A DNA stretch of 64,000 nucleotides from Bilabrum cf. latius (taxonomy: Eukaryota; Bigyra: Bicosoecida; Bigyra; Bicosoecida): contig OZ237762.1 in the NCBI GenBank assembly GCA_965178125.1, positions 124,001 through 188,000 of the forward strand. Reading direction: 5' to 3'. Both the position numbers and the translations under genes were made by a program. Below are positions 9,838-19,689 of the stretch, one piece after another. The first letter of the stretch is position 1. Each line of letters starts with the position of its first letter. The notes under the pieces were generated by a model. It had not been told where the DNA came from and did no database searches. It saw only the letters and a program-made list of their open reading frames with translations.

Positions 9838-10281
9838 ATGGACGATTTCATAAGACAAAGACTATAGCAACTAGGTAAATCACCCTCTAATGCCAAAGTC
9901 AACAATTTAAAAGACGAATTTAAGCAAAAACTACTTGAATTATTTGAAGACTATCAAATGAATGGTGTTCAAGGTGGTTCAAAAGTTGGACGCTTTTTTA
10001 AAAAAGTAGGTCGTAAATTCAAGAAAGTAGGGCGAACAATTAAAAAAGGTATTAAAAGTAATGTAGGAAAGGCAATACGAACAGGTCTTAAGTTTGTAGC
10101 CCCTGAAGTTGGTGTCCCTCTTGATGCTGCACTTAAGACTGTAGGACTTGGAAAGGCTAAGCGTAAGAGGAAACCTAATCCAAAAGCTAAAGCAAGAGGT
10201 AAATTAGTGAGTGCGGTAATGAAGAAGTATGGCGTAAGTCTAGGAGAAGCAAGTAAAATATTAAAAGAAAATGGTATGTAA
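9838..10281 (+). CDS. Basic core/minor virion protein with SAP-like C-terminus
   Basis: A 147-residue frame, ATG 9838, TAA stop, one TAG as Gln. After an acidic N-terminus of about 40 residues comes NGVQGG, a plausible maturation-protease site, and then a highly basic amphipathic stretch GRFFKKVGRKFKKVGRTIKK recalling adenovirus pVI/pX-like peptides. The end, KLVSAVMKKYGVSLGEASK, follows a short helix-turn pattern seen in many NCLDV and Polinton-like virion proteins. Likely a DNA-condensing or membrane-active core protein. The start codon is 34 bases from the divergent nucleotidyltransferase start. Probably co-transcribed with the next gene, with one hairpin after both. Confidence 0.65.
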
Positions 10282-10320
10282 ATTTAATAATATTATCTAT
10301 TATCATAATATAATTATACG

Positions 10321-11763
10321 ATGTCTAAAAAAAAAACAGCAGTATTGGAAGACTTACTCGATGGACTTGTGGAAAGTAGAGCCCCTACAAGTCAAGCAAG
10401 ACGAAAGGTAAGAAACGAAGAGAGAGCCATAAGAGCAGCTATAGGAGAAGCTAAACGAAAACAAAAAATTCAATTAGAAGAGGACTTTATGCCATTAGAA
10501 GAAAAGAGAAAATTAAAAAGAATAGCAAATCTTATGAAAAGGACTTTAAAAAGAGTTAAAGATAACAGTAAGAAAGGTAAAAAGTATAAAGTAGCAGATA
10601 TAGATCAAGTTGTAAGACTAGCTAAAGATAATGAACTACTTGATGAAGATGCTGAAGCTATTGCTAAGATGATATAGAATATTCCATATATGAACTCATC
10701 TAATACTCTATTTCAAAAAGGTAAAGCTGAGTCAAAACTTAACGACGCATTAAATAACTTATTTATTGAAGCAGAAGAGATAGACAATTTACCTAAAGAT
10801 GTCAAAGACTTAGAGAATGACTTAACAGTAGACTAGTTGAAGAAGTTTCTTAAAGAGAGAGGTGTAAGTGATTCAACTTTAAATGGTCTCTCTAAGGCTC
10901 AACTTAATTCAATGGCATCAAGACTTGTAAAAGTTAGACAAAGAGCAAAAGGAACACAAATAGTACCTCTATTAGAAAGATTAGGAGATAAAAAGTCAAA
11001 AGGCTATGCTTTGGAACGATTACGAAGCCAAACTGATCGAGTTAAACTAAAAAGAGATGTACTTAATAAAAGAATGGAAGCAATAAATGATATTTATAAA
11101 ACAAAAGCCACATCTAAAGCACCAGTACTAAAAGATAGACTTAAAGCACTATTAGGTGATGAATATGATGGTGTGCCAATAGATGATATGTAGTATTATG
11201 ATTTATAGAGCTTATTTCAAGATATTAAGACTGGAAGACAATCGGGACTTGACAGTAAAACTAGATTTGTAAATTTAAATAGAATCAAGTTTGATGACGC
11301 AAAGAAAGATATTGAAAGACAATTATCACTAAGAAAAAGACAACCAAACCCATTTAGTCGTGCAGAACCGTCAGGAACTCCACTTAAAGAAAGACTTAGA
11401 CGAGCTAAGGAAAAAGATCCAGACTTACGAAGAGAAGCCGCATTAAGTGATGTAATGAATGAAGCTGCTGAATAGATAGCAAGAGGTAATGAACCTTTAG
11501 ATGATGAGACAGAAGGGACACTATTAGAAAGACAACCAGATGGAGAATTTGTAGCAAGCGATGCAGGTGAAGATCTTGGTAAAGGTCAAGAAGCAAGAAC
11601 AAGAGCAGCACGAGCAGCACAAGAACGGGAAGAACAAGAACAAGAAGCACAAGGTCAATCATCTAGTGGAGCAAGTGAAAGTAAGACTGGTGAAGGTTCA
11701 GGTCTTAATAAGAGACTTGATACTCTAATATCTTGGTTAGATTCAAGATTAAGAAGTCTTTAA
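10321..11763 (+). CDS. Lys/Arg-rich coiled-coil virion-type protein
   Basis: A 480-residue frame, ATG 10321, TAA stop, with five TAGs as Gln. It begins MSKKK, is helical and charged throughout, has a short YDGVPIDDMQYYDLQS segment in the middle and a C-terminal Gln/Glu/Ala-rich coiled coil ending in LNKRLDTLISWLDSRLRSL. No enzyme motif. Position directly after the basic core protein, the class B promoter (ATAATATAATTATACG before ATG) and composition suggest a structural or core protein, by inference only. Hairpin copy 8 follows. Confidence 0.65.
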
Positions 11764-11858
11764 ATGGTATATACTATAATATTTTAATTTAAAAATATTA
11801 CATTGTAAGAGGTGGCTATATTAAAAATGACTAAATTATAAAAATCAATACGCCTACG

Positions 11859-11916
11859 CGCCCAGAATTGCGGAAATATATCTTAATATCCTAATATATT
11901 ATCGCAATTTGGGGCG
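11859..11916 (-). terminator. 58-bp hairpin repeat, copy 8
   Basis: Inverted relative to copies 1-7. The flank TCAATACGCCTACG lies left, towards the 3' end of the plus-strand gene ending at 11763. Loop is the CTTAATATCCTAATAT variant. Confidence 0.75.
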
Positions 11917-12006
11917 CTAGTATTATACTATATCTTATACTACTAACTTTTTAAAATCTCGTAATTTAAAAAAAAAATATCTAGTCTAGCTAATATAATA
12001 TAAGTA

Positions 12007-12729
12007 ATGGCAGGAATATACAATCTCTTAAACAAAAATGAATATGAATTAAAGAGTAAGTCTATTGAAGTAGAATCAATTAAAGCAGAAGGCTTTGATG
12101 GAGCCGCTAACTTTGGACTTAACTTCAATGGTCAATCACTACCCTATATTATGAGTGGTACTAATGAAGATGCTAAGTCTTTCACATGGAGAATAGGTAA
12201 AAACTCAGCATCAGCAGGTGCATCTATCTCAATTAATGTCGCAGGTGATGGAACTCAAACCAGTACTATGACAGCAACCAACTTCTTATCATTTACCGGT
12301 ACACATGTTGCATCTTGTAGTGATGTTGCTTCTAGTTTACCAGCTGGTATTGGGTCAGTGGTTACTCTTGATAGTGTAGTTAATAAAGGACCCACAACTA
12401 ATGAATATGTCGTAAGTCAAGCATCTCAACATTCACCACCTTTTGGAGTATATGTAGGAGAACACCATGATGATGGTAAAGTACTTGTGGCATCTTTAGG
12501 TGATGGAGCTGTGAAAGTAAATAAAAATGGAGGAGATGTAAGTGCGGGTGACTACTTAATAAATAGCTCTGATAGTGGATATGTCTACGCGCCTAATCCT
12601 CAACCAGTCTCTGTTGATTAGACTATTGTAGCAAAAGCTCTAGTAGATGAAGACTTTTCAAGTGGTACTTCTACTGATGCTAATGGAGTAGAATATAAAG
12701 TCGTACCTTGTATTTTCTTAACAGGATAA
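12007..12729 (+). CDS. Fibre/spike-like virion surface protein
   Basis: A 240-residue frame, ATG 12007, TAA stop, one TAG as Gln at about residue 205. Composition is Gly/Ser/Thr/Asn-rich and beta-rich. The C-terminal 90 residues follow a pattern seen at the end of phage and algal-virus tail-fibre proteins: V-x-SLGDGAVKVNKNGG, DVSAGDYLINSS then IVAKAL. I take this as a beta-structured tip domain. Family naming is from memory and unproven. Class B promoter TAATATAATATAAG precedes the ATG. Shares its transcript end (hairpin copy 9) with the next gene. Confidence 0.55.
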
Positions 12730-12772
12730 TTGAGTTTAATTATAGAAATATCTTTTTTATTAATATAATAAA

Positions 12773-13411
12773 ATGGATGGAATCAGTTCAAGCAGTGTCG
12801 TTGTAGGAGGTTTAAGTGTCTTACTACCTCTAGCATACTCTGGTGGTATGTCTTGTTGGTAGTGGTTATGGGATAAACCTTTACATAAACGTAAAAAAAT
12901 ATGTATCTGTGTGCCTGAAGGTAGTGGTAAGTCTACCGCTTGTCAAATATTACGGTCTAGTTCTAAAGACTGTTTACTTGTTGATTTAGATAGTACTCTA
13001 GGAGTATATGTCTAGGAGCCCGAATTACTTATGAAACTAGACGAATGTAAGTTAAAAAGTGATTGGGGTAATTATAATATACTTAATAGAAAAGCCAGTA
13101 AAGAAGCCCTTCAATGGGTAAAAGATAACTGGTTGAATGAAGGTAGCGAGAAGAGAGTAATATTCTTTACTAAAGAGTTAAGTCTAGCTAATGAGTTATT
13201 TAAAAAAGAAAGTATAGTTGTATGTCTTCCATCTAATTCACTATTCTAGAAGACTTTAAAGAATTAGAAAGTAGATAAATAGAAGTCTATGTTAGAAGAC
13301 CGTAACTCTTATATCAAAGAGTTGAACCCTTCTAGCTATTACATTTATAATACTTACGAATAGCTTCACGATAAATTGAGGAATTGCCTCTAGTTAGGGT
13401 ACCAAATATAA
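12773..13411 (+). CDS. P-loop NTPase with N-terminal hydrophobic segment
   Basis: A 212-residue frame, ATG 12773, TAA stop, with seven or so TAGs as Gln, including one in SCWQWLW and several near the end. Residues 8-30 are hydrophobic (VVVGGLSVLLPLAYSGG) and could anchor the protein. A Walker A motif PEGSGKST follows at about residues 47-54 and LLVDLDST could be Walker B. It may be a nucleoside-kinase-like or membrane-attached NTPase; I cannot choose. It lies 43 bases after the fibre gene behind a TTAATATAATAAA promoter-like string. Confidence 0.6.
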
Positions 13412-13453
13412 TACAAATAAATACAAAATAATACAAAAGTCAATACGCCTACG

Positions 13454-13511
13454 CGCCCAGAATTGCACAAATATATCTTGAATAGCTATAATATTTCCGC
13501 AATTTCGGGCG
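13454..13511 (-). terminator. 58-bp hairpin repeat, copy 9
   Basis: Flank TCAATACGCCTACG faces left, to the end of the plus-strand P-loop gene at 13411. Confidence 0.75.
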
Positions 13512-13535
13512 GTTAGATCCTAAGTTTAATTATTC

Positions 13536-13565
13536 CGCCAAAAAATATTTACTATATATATATAG
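13536..13565 (+). promoter_or_regulatory. Class A viral promoter
   Basis: CGCCAAAAAATATTTACTAT followed by ATATATATAG, ending two bases before the ATG at 13568. It is the plus-strand counterpart of the elements before the genes at 2036 and 3084. Confidence 0.65.
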
Positions 13566-13567
13566 AA

Positions 13568-13912
13568 ATGAACTTTAATAATATTTATAACATAAAAAGT
13601 TTGAACAATATATTAAAAAAGGTAAAGACAGCTTTTGATCAATTTTTTGATGGAAAGGACCTTCGTATTTGTGAAGTTGAAGAGCTAAAAGAAGTAGAAA
13701 AAGACTAGATTATTACCTACGAAGATATTAAGTCTATCCTAGGTCTTAAAATGGCTATGTTGCCTAAATATGAAGGAATGTTTTAGATGGCGCAAGATTA
13801 CAAAGATTTTCGTATTATTAATGGCTTACTTGATTTAGAAATTATGAATGAGTTAAAACGTGTGGAAAAATCAATACGCCTACGCGCCCAGAATTGCGAA
13901 AATATATCTTGA
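13568..13912 (+). CDS. Small viral protein ending inside a hairpin repeat
   Basis: A 114-residue frame, ATG 13568, TGA stop; two TAGs as Gln. Charged and helical, with no known motif. The last 15 or so codons (SIRLRAQNCENIS) are encoded by the left flank and arm of hairpin copy 10, so the repeat either invaded the gene end or the gene lost its own stop. Start supported by the class A promoter immediately upstream. Confidence 0.55.
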
Positions 13913-13942
13913 ATAGCTATAATATATCCGCAATTTGGGGCG
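13885..13942 (-). terminator. 58-bp hairpin repeat, copy 10
   Basis: Overlaps the coding end of the gene at 13568-13912 and separates it from the convergent gene stopping at 13995. Confidence 0.75.
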
Positions 13943-13994
13943 GTCGTATCTAACCTGTCAATTTGTATTTTTATAATTAAAATACATACTGATA

Positions 13995-14501
13995 TTACAA
14001 TTTATAATCTAGACAAATATTGTCTGGTTGTTTAGAAGTATTACATAATAGACTTAACTTTTGATCTATTTCTTTTTCTACTCCTGTTTTAGTCTTTTCG
14101 TCTTCTTGTTCCATCTCTTGGACAGTCTCGTTGAATTTATCCACATCACCGTAAGTCTTTATAAATACTTGTTTTTTCTCGGACATCTTGATTTTGCTAT
14201 CCTCCACATATTGCTCTCCTTCAATATTACATAATATATTATTAAGATGGAGATAACTTTCTGCTTTGTCATCGTGATCTGTGCTTAATACTTCAACATA
14301 CTTTGTTTTAAATCTAAGTTCCAAGTTATGACGTATTTCACTCATATGTTTATGGATCTCTTTTGGGTCTTCTATTTCGCTCTCTTCATACATTGCTATT
14401 ATAGTACTTATGACATCACTAGGGTTTTCGTCTCGTATTTTAAGTATTAAACTAAAGACATCAAAGTATTCATTTAAAAACTTCCAAATTGTGTTTTTCA
14501 T
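13995..14501 (-). CDS. Acidic helical viral protein, unknown
   Basis: A 168-residue frame, ATG 14501, TAA stop, no TAG needed. Glu/Lys/Asp-rich with a probable coiled coil between residues 110 and 150. No recognisable motif. Preceded by a class A promoter. The upstream gene's stop (14521) overlaps that promoter, so the two genes are tightly packed but separately promoted. Confidence 0.6.
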   Translation of the reverse strand: MKNTIWKFLNEYFDVFSLILKIRDENPSDVISTIIAMYEESEIEDPKEIHKHMSEIRHNLELRFKTKYVEVLSTDHDDKAESYLHLNNILCNIEGEQYVEDSKIKMSEKKQVFIKTYGDVDKFNETVQEMEQEDEKTKTGVEKEIDQKLSLLCNTSKQPDNICLDYKL

Positions 14502-14505
14502 TTAC

Positions 14506-14526
14506 CTATATATATAGTGGTCATTT
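14506..14526 (-). promoter_or_regulatory. Class A viral promoter, shortened
   Basis: CTATATATATAGTGG on the plus strand, directly before the ATG at 14501. The CGCCAAAAA block is replaced by an AT-rich stretch. Confidence 0.5.
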
Positions 14527-15201
14527 TAATAAGATATTTTTAAACTTTGTAAAGTTATCATGAATTTTATCACTATCACCCCAGCACACTTTAGCATACC
14601 ATAAGTTGCTGTCATACATATCGGTCTCATCAAAATGAAGATGTCCTAATACTCGCTTTCTCATTTTATCAGCGTGTGATTTACCTCTTCTTAAAGCATC
14701 AGGATAAGTCTAAGTATTCTTTTTGTTAAAATATACCTTTGTATCATTAATCTCTACACAATAAACATATTCAGGTTTATCACTCACTGTAAGATCACTA
14801 ATATTGATTTTTGGTTTTGGTTTCTCTTTAATTGGTTTCTCTTCAATGACTTCACTCACTACTTCACTACTTGTATCACTATATGTATCATTCAAATAGT
14901 CTTCCTCTTTATTATCCTCTATGTCTTCGCTATCTAATTCAACATCTTCCAATATAGCCTATTGTCGTTCTAATTGTGGAGGTTTTAACTAGATAGGTTC
15001 TATTTTAGACGGTTGTCTCACTAAATTTATAGTTGCTATCTCGTCCCCTTCATCATCTATTTCACCCTATAAACTTGAATAATGCTTGTTAATCCATAAC
15101 ATTTTTAAGTCATCACGAGACCACTTGTACTTTTCACTTAACTTGACTACTCTTTTTAGAAGGTCTTTATTTTTGTATCTTGTTATATTTAACAATTCCA
15201 T
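14521..15201 (-). CDS. Viral protein with acidic middle and KVCWG C-terminal module
   Basis: A 226-residue frame, ATG 15201, TGA stop; four TAGs as Gln. Residues 1-45 form a basic helical unit with SRDDLKMLW. The middle is very acidic, Ser/Thr/Glu-rich (a likely disordered linker), then a Lys/Pro segment. The last 80 residues hold RKRVLGHLHFDETD and LWYAKVCWG, resembling the end of the DUF5754-like protein at 18600-19007. The two-part layout suggests a DNA-binding or adaptor role; function unknown. Confidence 0.55.
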
Positions 15202-15338
15202 ATACTTATTATAAATAATTTCTTTGACTTTGTTTTATATTAATATGGTAAATACTAGAAAAATTTAATATTTCAAAAGTCGTATCTATACACTGGCTAA
15301 CATAAAATGACATAATTATAAAAATCAATACACCTACG

Positions 15339-15396
15339 CGCCCAGAATTGCGGAAATATATCTTAATATCCTAATATATTATCGCAATTTGGGGCG
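15339..15396 (-). terminator. 58-bp hairpin repeat, copy 11
   Basis: Lies between the start of the gene at 15201 and the 3' end of the integrase at 15432. Its flank faces left, the exception to the orientation rule seen for most copies. Confidence 0.7.
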
Positions 15397-15431
15397 CTGG
15401 TATTATGCCATAAAGTATATTACTAGATTAA

Positions 15432-17087
15432 TTATCTCTATCTATCAGAATAGTCTTTCGCAAGTGGTCGTATTTGGTCTTTCCCATAATCCTGTTCTAA
15501 TTTCTTACGGGTAATCCATTCATTAAACTTATTAGAATATCCCTTATATTTGACTAAATATTCAATAAGTCTATCTTTATTTTGTCTTTTATCTAAAAAC
15601 TTCTCTATTGTGTCTGGTTCTACTTCTAAACCTTCAACATCATCAATTTCGGGCTCTTCACTTTCTTTGTCTATGTCATCATTTACCTTATCTTCGTGTT
15701 CTACATTCTCTATCTTCTATAACTGTGAAGCATTAAAGAATCCAGTAAGAGGTTCTCCCTCTTTGTCCATTACTTTATATTTAATCCTCTACTTAGGATT
15801 TCTTGGTTTGGTCTTCTATCTAACAGTGAAGACTTCTCTAGACCAATTGAATAAATTCCCTTTAAACTTGTTCTTCTCAAGTAATACTCTAACTCTATCC
15901 CCTACATTAAGATCTTTATCATTCCCGTCAAAATTATTTGATAATTTCTTATTTTCAATTCTAGATCTAACTACTTCTAAATTTTCAGGTTTCATTGCTT
16001 CTATTGGAGACATTCCTATAGTGTTGTGTTTTCTCTTATTATAAGCTCTTACTAGTCTCTATAATGACGTATGCCAAACACCATCACTGTCATTCTTTAT
16101 AGCAAAGTCTTTTCTAATCTATTCTTTTATAGTCCTGTTAAGTCTTTCAACTGCACCATTAGACTATGGATTTCCTGCGATGGTGAATAGTGGTTTTATG
16201 TCATTGTCATTCATAAATTTAATATATGCCTCTTTATTAAACTCATTATCACTTAACATAACAGTCGGTTTTCTCCAATTAGGTTTCTTAAATAGTTTCT
16301 TCATCTCACGAATTATATTAACTAATGTCTTATCTTTTAATGAAATACTCCATAGGTATTTTGTGAATATATCCATTATATTTAATATCCAATTATAGCC
16401 GTCATTAGTGTCTGAATACTTTTGCATGTCTATTAAGTCCAAGGCGTAAATTGAGAAAGGCTTAGTAGGTACAAAAGAACTTACTGCTGACTGTTTAGGT
16501 CGTTTTTTCGTGAGCTAGTGTAGCATTTGGCCATTTAACCACTTTTCAACTTGTCTTCGTTTTATTCTCCTATCTTTTTGTCTAGCTAGGTCATATAACG
16601 CATCACGACTGACTACATTACCTTCTTCATAATATAGTTTCTTTAATATTGGCTTATATTTAAATTCGTCTTTCTTTGGTTTGTCTTCTATTTCTATTAA
16701 TTTACCGGTTGGTTTATTAAGTTTTTTTGTCTAAGCTTTAGTCATCTTATAAAAAAGGCGAACAAGGTTAGACTATTGAACACTAAAATGAACTTTATTT
16801 ATTAGGTTATACAAGGTAAAATAGTCTCCATCCTTCTATATTGAGTTAATAATCCCACCTCTTCTAAACAATGGCTTTCCCTTGATATTTGAGATGTACG
16901 ATATATAAGAGTATAAAGGTAGCTTTTTAATACTAGCTTTGGTGGTTGGCACCTCTTCAAACCCTTTATCAAGTAGTCCCTTAATAGTGGCGTCTAAATC
17001 ATCACTATCTTTTTGATTTTTTGTTGGCTTATCACCGTACGTGTATGATATTTTACCTCTAGTGTATGTCTTGCCTTTGTTTGACAT
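15432..17087 (-). CDS. INT: Retrovirus-type (rve) integrase with chromodomain
   Basis: A 551-residue frame, ATG 17087, TAA stop, with at least eight TAGs as Gln. N-terminal 100 residues are unique. A helical region with ARQKDRRIKRRQVEKWL precedes the catalytic core. The acidic triad is Asp about 217 (YALDLIDM), Asp about 280 (VMLSDNEF) and Glu about 314 (NPQSNGAVERLN). An SH3-like region follows (VGDRVRVLLEKNKF). The last 60 residues are a chromodomain: EYLVKYKGYSNKFNEWI. This architecture is that of Polinton and mavirus integrases and explains integration into the host. The TAG at 16164-16166 falls where the family has Gln. Class A promoter upstream. Confidence 0.9.
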
Positions 17088-17089
17088 AT

Positions 17090-17108
17090 CTATATATATA
17101 TAGTGGCG
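17090..17108 (-). promoter_or_regulatory. Class A viral promoter of the integrase
   Basis: CTATATATATATAGTGGCG read on the plus strand, two bases before the integrase ATG. The spacer between the TATATA block and CGCC is shorter than in the other copies. Confidence 0.5.
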
Positions 17109-17185
17109 AAAATAACTTAATAGAATAAAACACACATTGACTTAAAGATAAAACAACTAATAACAATATAAACCAACCTTAAACA

Positions 17186-17851
17186 ATGGTAAATTTCTCA
17201 AATGCAAAGATATACAGACTTTACTCACTTAATGATCCTTCAAAAGTATATTATGGCTCTACTTGTTAGACATTGAGCTAGAGAAAGGGAGGACACACAA
17301 AAGACTATAAGAATTATAAGAAAGGAGAATATCCTTTTATTACTTCATTCATTATTTATGACTTAGGTGATGTAAAAATTGAATTAGTAGAAAAATGTCC
17401 GTGCAAAGATAGAGAAGAGTTAGGCAAGATTGAAGGAGGGTATATCAGGAAATATAAATGTGTCAATAAGTGTATTGCAGGACGAACTAGAAAAGAGTAT
17501 TACAATGAGACAAAAGAATAGAGATAGAAAAGATGGAGAAAATACTATGATGATAATAGAGGCAATATAGTCGCTAAGCAAAGACTATACGCCGAAAAGA
17601 ATAGACATATTATAAATGAACGTCAAAATCTAAAGTATTCGAATAATAAAGAAATGATGCAGTAGTATAGAGACAAAAATAGAGACAAAATAAAAGAAAA
17701 TCATAAAAAGTACGAAGAAAATAATAAAGAAAAACTAAAAAAATATTCTCTTGACTACTATCACAAGAATAAAGACAAGATAAACGAAAGACGAAGACTT
17801 AAAAGAAAGCAATTAAAAGAATAGAAGTCTAAGGTTAAGACATCCACTTAA
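17186..17851 (+). CDS. GIY-YIG family endonuclease
   Basis: A 221-residue frame, ATG 17186, TAA stop, with six or so TAGs as Gln. The GIY-YIG fold is clear: IYRLY at residues 9-13, VYYGSTCQTLSQRKGGH at about 21-37 with catalytic Arg 33, and a Glu in the EELGKIEGGYI helix. Both Q in that motif are TAG codons (17267-17269 and 17279-17281), where relatives often have Gln. Residues 120-221 are an extremely Lys/Asn/Tyr-rich helical tail with repeated RDKNRDK-type units, common in virus-encoded GIY-YIG proteins. Likely a DNA-cleaving enzyme of homing or recombination type. Starts 98 bases from the divergent integrase. Confidence 0.85.
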
Positions 17852-17908
17852 TTATATTATTAAATATATGTAATTTAATAGTATATATTGGCGTTAATTA
17901 AACGAGTA

Positions 17909-18442
17909 TTACTTCTTATATTTCTTCTTTTTAGAGTAGCATGTAAAGCAATACCAATAAGTGGTATCAGGTTTTAATAGATACCTCTCGCACCTTTTAC
18001 ACTATTTGTATCCTTTCTTTTTGTAATAGCAACTAAGACAAGTCTTTTTCCAAGAGGTCTTTTCAATCCAGTCTTCGCAATCAGTGCATCTCTTTTTCTC
18101 TTTTAATATGTCTTCATTCATTTCGTGTTTGATGGACTTAATATGACTGCTATAACTTGACTTTTTAACAACACAAGAGCATACATCACAAGTCTTATAC
18201 ATACAAGCCTTATACACATCATGATCCTTTTCGAATGTGTTATTAATACATTCAGAACCTAATTTAAATATATCACCAGTTGGGGGATACTCAACGAAAT
18301 GAACTTCCTTAATTTGGTGATCACAGATACACTTTCCGTCTTCTTCTCTAGTCTCTCCAGCTGGTATTAATAGAGGGGCTATCTTATTCCAGTCATTAAT
18401 CTTTAGCTTATTGATTATGAAGTTACGACATTTATAGCACAT
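17909..18442 (-). CDS. Cys-rich zinc-binding protein
   Basis: A 177-residue frame, ATG 18442, TAA stop, one TAG as Gln. At least three zinc sites are visible: an N-terminal CYKC with a later CICDH and GSECI, a C2H2-like CDVCSCVVKKSSYSSHIKSIKH region, then CTDC ... CLSCY and CKRC ... CFTCY ribbons. Similar multi-ribbon proteins occur in NCLDVs and virophages and may act in transcription or DNA binding; the specific role is unknown. Convergent with the GIY-YIG gene, 57 bases apart and without a hairpin repeat. Class B promoter TATAGTATATACTATAAT directly upstream. Confidence 0.65.
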
Positions 18443-18523
18443 TATAATATAGTATATACTATAATAATATATTATTTTTAAGTCTAATTAAACGAGATGT
18501 CTTAAGCTCGATTCAAATTTGGG

Positions 18524-18581
18524 CGCCCGAAATTGCGGTAATATTATAGCTATTCAAGATATATTTCTGCAATTCTGGGCG
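18524..18581 (+). terminator. 58-bp hairpin repeat, copy 12
   Basis: Flank GTAGGCGTATTGAC faces right, to the 3' end of the minus-strand gene at 18600. Confidence 0.75.
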
Positions 18582-18599
18582 CGTAGGCGTATTGACTTT

Positions 18600-19007
18600 T
18601 TAATTTAATATTTTTAATTGTTTCAGTCTTGCGTCCACTTTAGACCTATAGTCATCTAACCATTTTTCCAAAGTATCCCCTTTAACATACCTTTTTACAT
18701 CTAATACTCCATTGGCTAGTTTTGTTAAGTAGTCCTTAATAGCATTATCACTTCCCCATAAGATTTTATGACTGTGATATTTTGAGCTATTAGTATCGGT
18801 AGTCTTCCCGTGTCTTCGGTAGTATAGGCGTCGTCTTTTAGGGTCAATATGGTTATTATCTCCATACTTACCAATCAAATCAAAGTATTGAGCATATCGT
18901 GCATCACCAAAGCTAGTGATATACTTACCATTTTTGAATACATCATATTTCTTATTTCTACGAGTAGAGGGTTTATATTTGAATCCATCAATAATTATCT
19001 CATACAT
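18600..19007 (-). CDS. DUF5754-like viral protein
   Basis: A 135-residue frame, ATG 19007, TAA stop, one TAG-free. The core KPSTRRNKKYDVFKNGK, TSFGDARYAQYFD, then HIDPKRRRLYYRRHG and SHKILWG follows a pattern I know from small proteins of mimivirus and phycodnavirus relatives annotated DUF5754. Function unknown. The shared KxxWG end links it to two other genes in this element. Its ATG is only eight bases from the divergent ATG at 19016. Confidence 0.7.
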   Translation of the reverse strand: MYEIIIDGFKYKPSTRRNKKYDVFKNGKYITSFGDARYAQYFDLIGKYGDNNHIDPKRRRLYYRRHGKTTDTNSSKYHSHKILWGSDNAIKDYLTKLANGVLDVKRYVKGDTLEKWLDDYRSKVDARLKQLKILN

Positions 19008-19015
19008 AATATATT

Positions 19016-19225
19016 ATGATACAAGATTTATTAACTTAGTATATTGTCGGTAAGACTTGTAAATTAGTTATTAAATAGGTGAAGACTACCAAGACATATC
19101 ATAAGACAAAATCATTTGTTAAGGACTAGTTAGAAGAAGTACTCAATACATTGATACAAGTTAAAGGACATTCTAAATATGAACACAAGATCAAATGGAC
19201 CACTTCAAGTGGTATGACTTAGTGA
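19016..19225 (+). CDS. Tiny Lys/Thr-rich viral protein (tentative)
   Basis: A 69-residue frame with TGA stop that needs four TAGs as Gln. Evidence is indirect: it is followed 25 bases later by hairpin copy 13 with its flank facing this gene end, exactly as after other plus-strand genes. Against it, the start lies eight bases from a divergent start codon, leaving no separate promoter. Confidence 0.35.
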
Positions 19226-19250
19226 ATATGTAAAATTGAATACGGGTGAG

Positions 19251-19308
19251 CGCCCAGAATTGCAAACATAATTTTCTTGATACTTATATATTTCCGCAAT
19301 TTGGGGCG
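19251..19308 (-). terminator. 58-bp hairpin repeat, copy 13
   Basis: Loop variant matches copy 7. Its right arm is the first unit of the adjacent 28-bp tandem repeat. Confidence 0.65.
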
Positions 19309-19377
19309 GTCATATCTGGAGATACAATTTGGGGCGGTCATATCTGGAGATACAATTTGGGGCGGTCATATTTATTA
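19297..19377. repeat. 28-bp tandem repeat, about three units
   Basis: Unit CAATTTGGGGCGGTCATATC plus TGGAGATA. It duplicates one hairpin arm together with its outer flank. Confidence 0.85.
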
Positions 19378-19517
19378 TTAGTTATTTTAAAATATCTCGT
19401 CAAGTGGTTAAGTCTTTTTGTGATATCCCGTTAAGTGGTCAATAAAATGAACGGTAAGTCAAAAAAATTAATCAAAATAAAGAAGTAGTTGATTATTAAT
19501 TATTGAAGACACCTAAG

Positions 19518-19575
19518 CGCCCAGAATTGCGACAATATCTCTTAATATCCTAATATATTTCCGCAATTTCGGGCC
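19518..19575 (-). terminator. 58-bp hairpin repeat, copy 14
   Basis: Outer arm ends GGGCC rather than GGGCG. No gene lies to its left for about 290 bases. Confidence 0.65.
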
Positions 19576-19689
19576 GTCATTTCTGGACATTTAATATAGC
19601 ACATACTAGAAATATCTTTATTACAAAATTACACCTCTATAAGATAACTATGTCAAAATTAACAAAATATAAAACTCAATACACCTACG

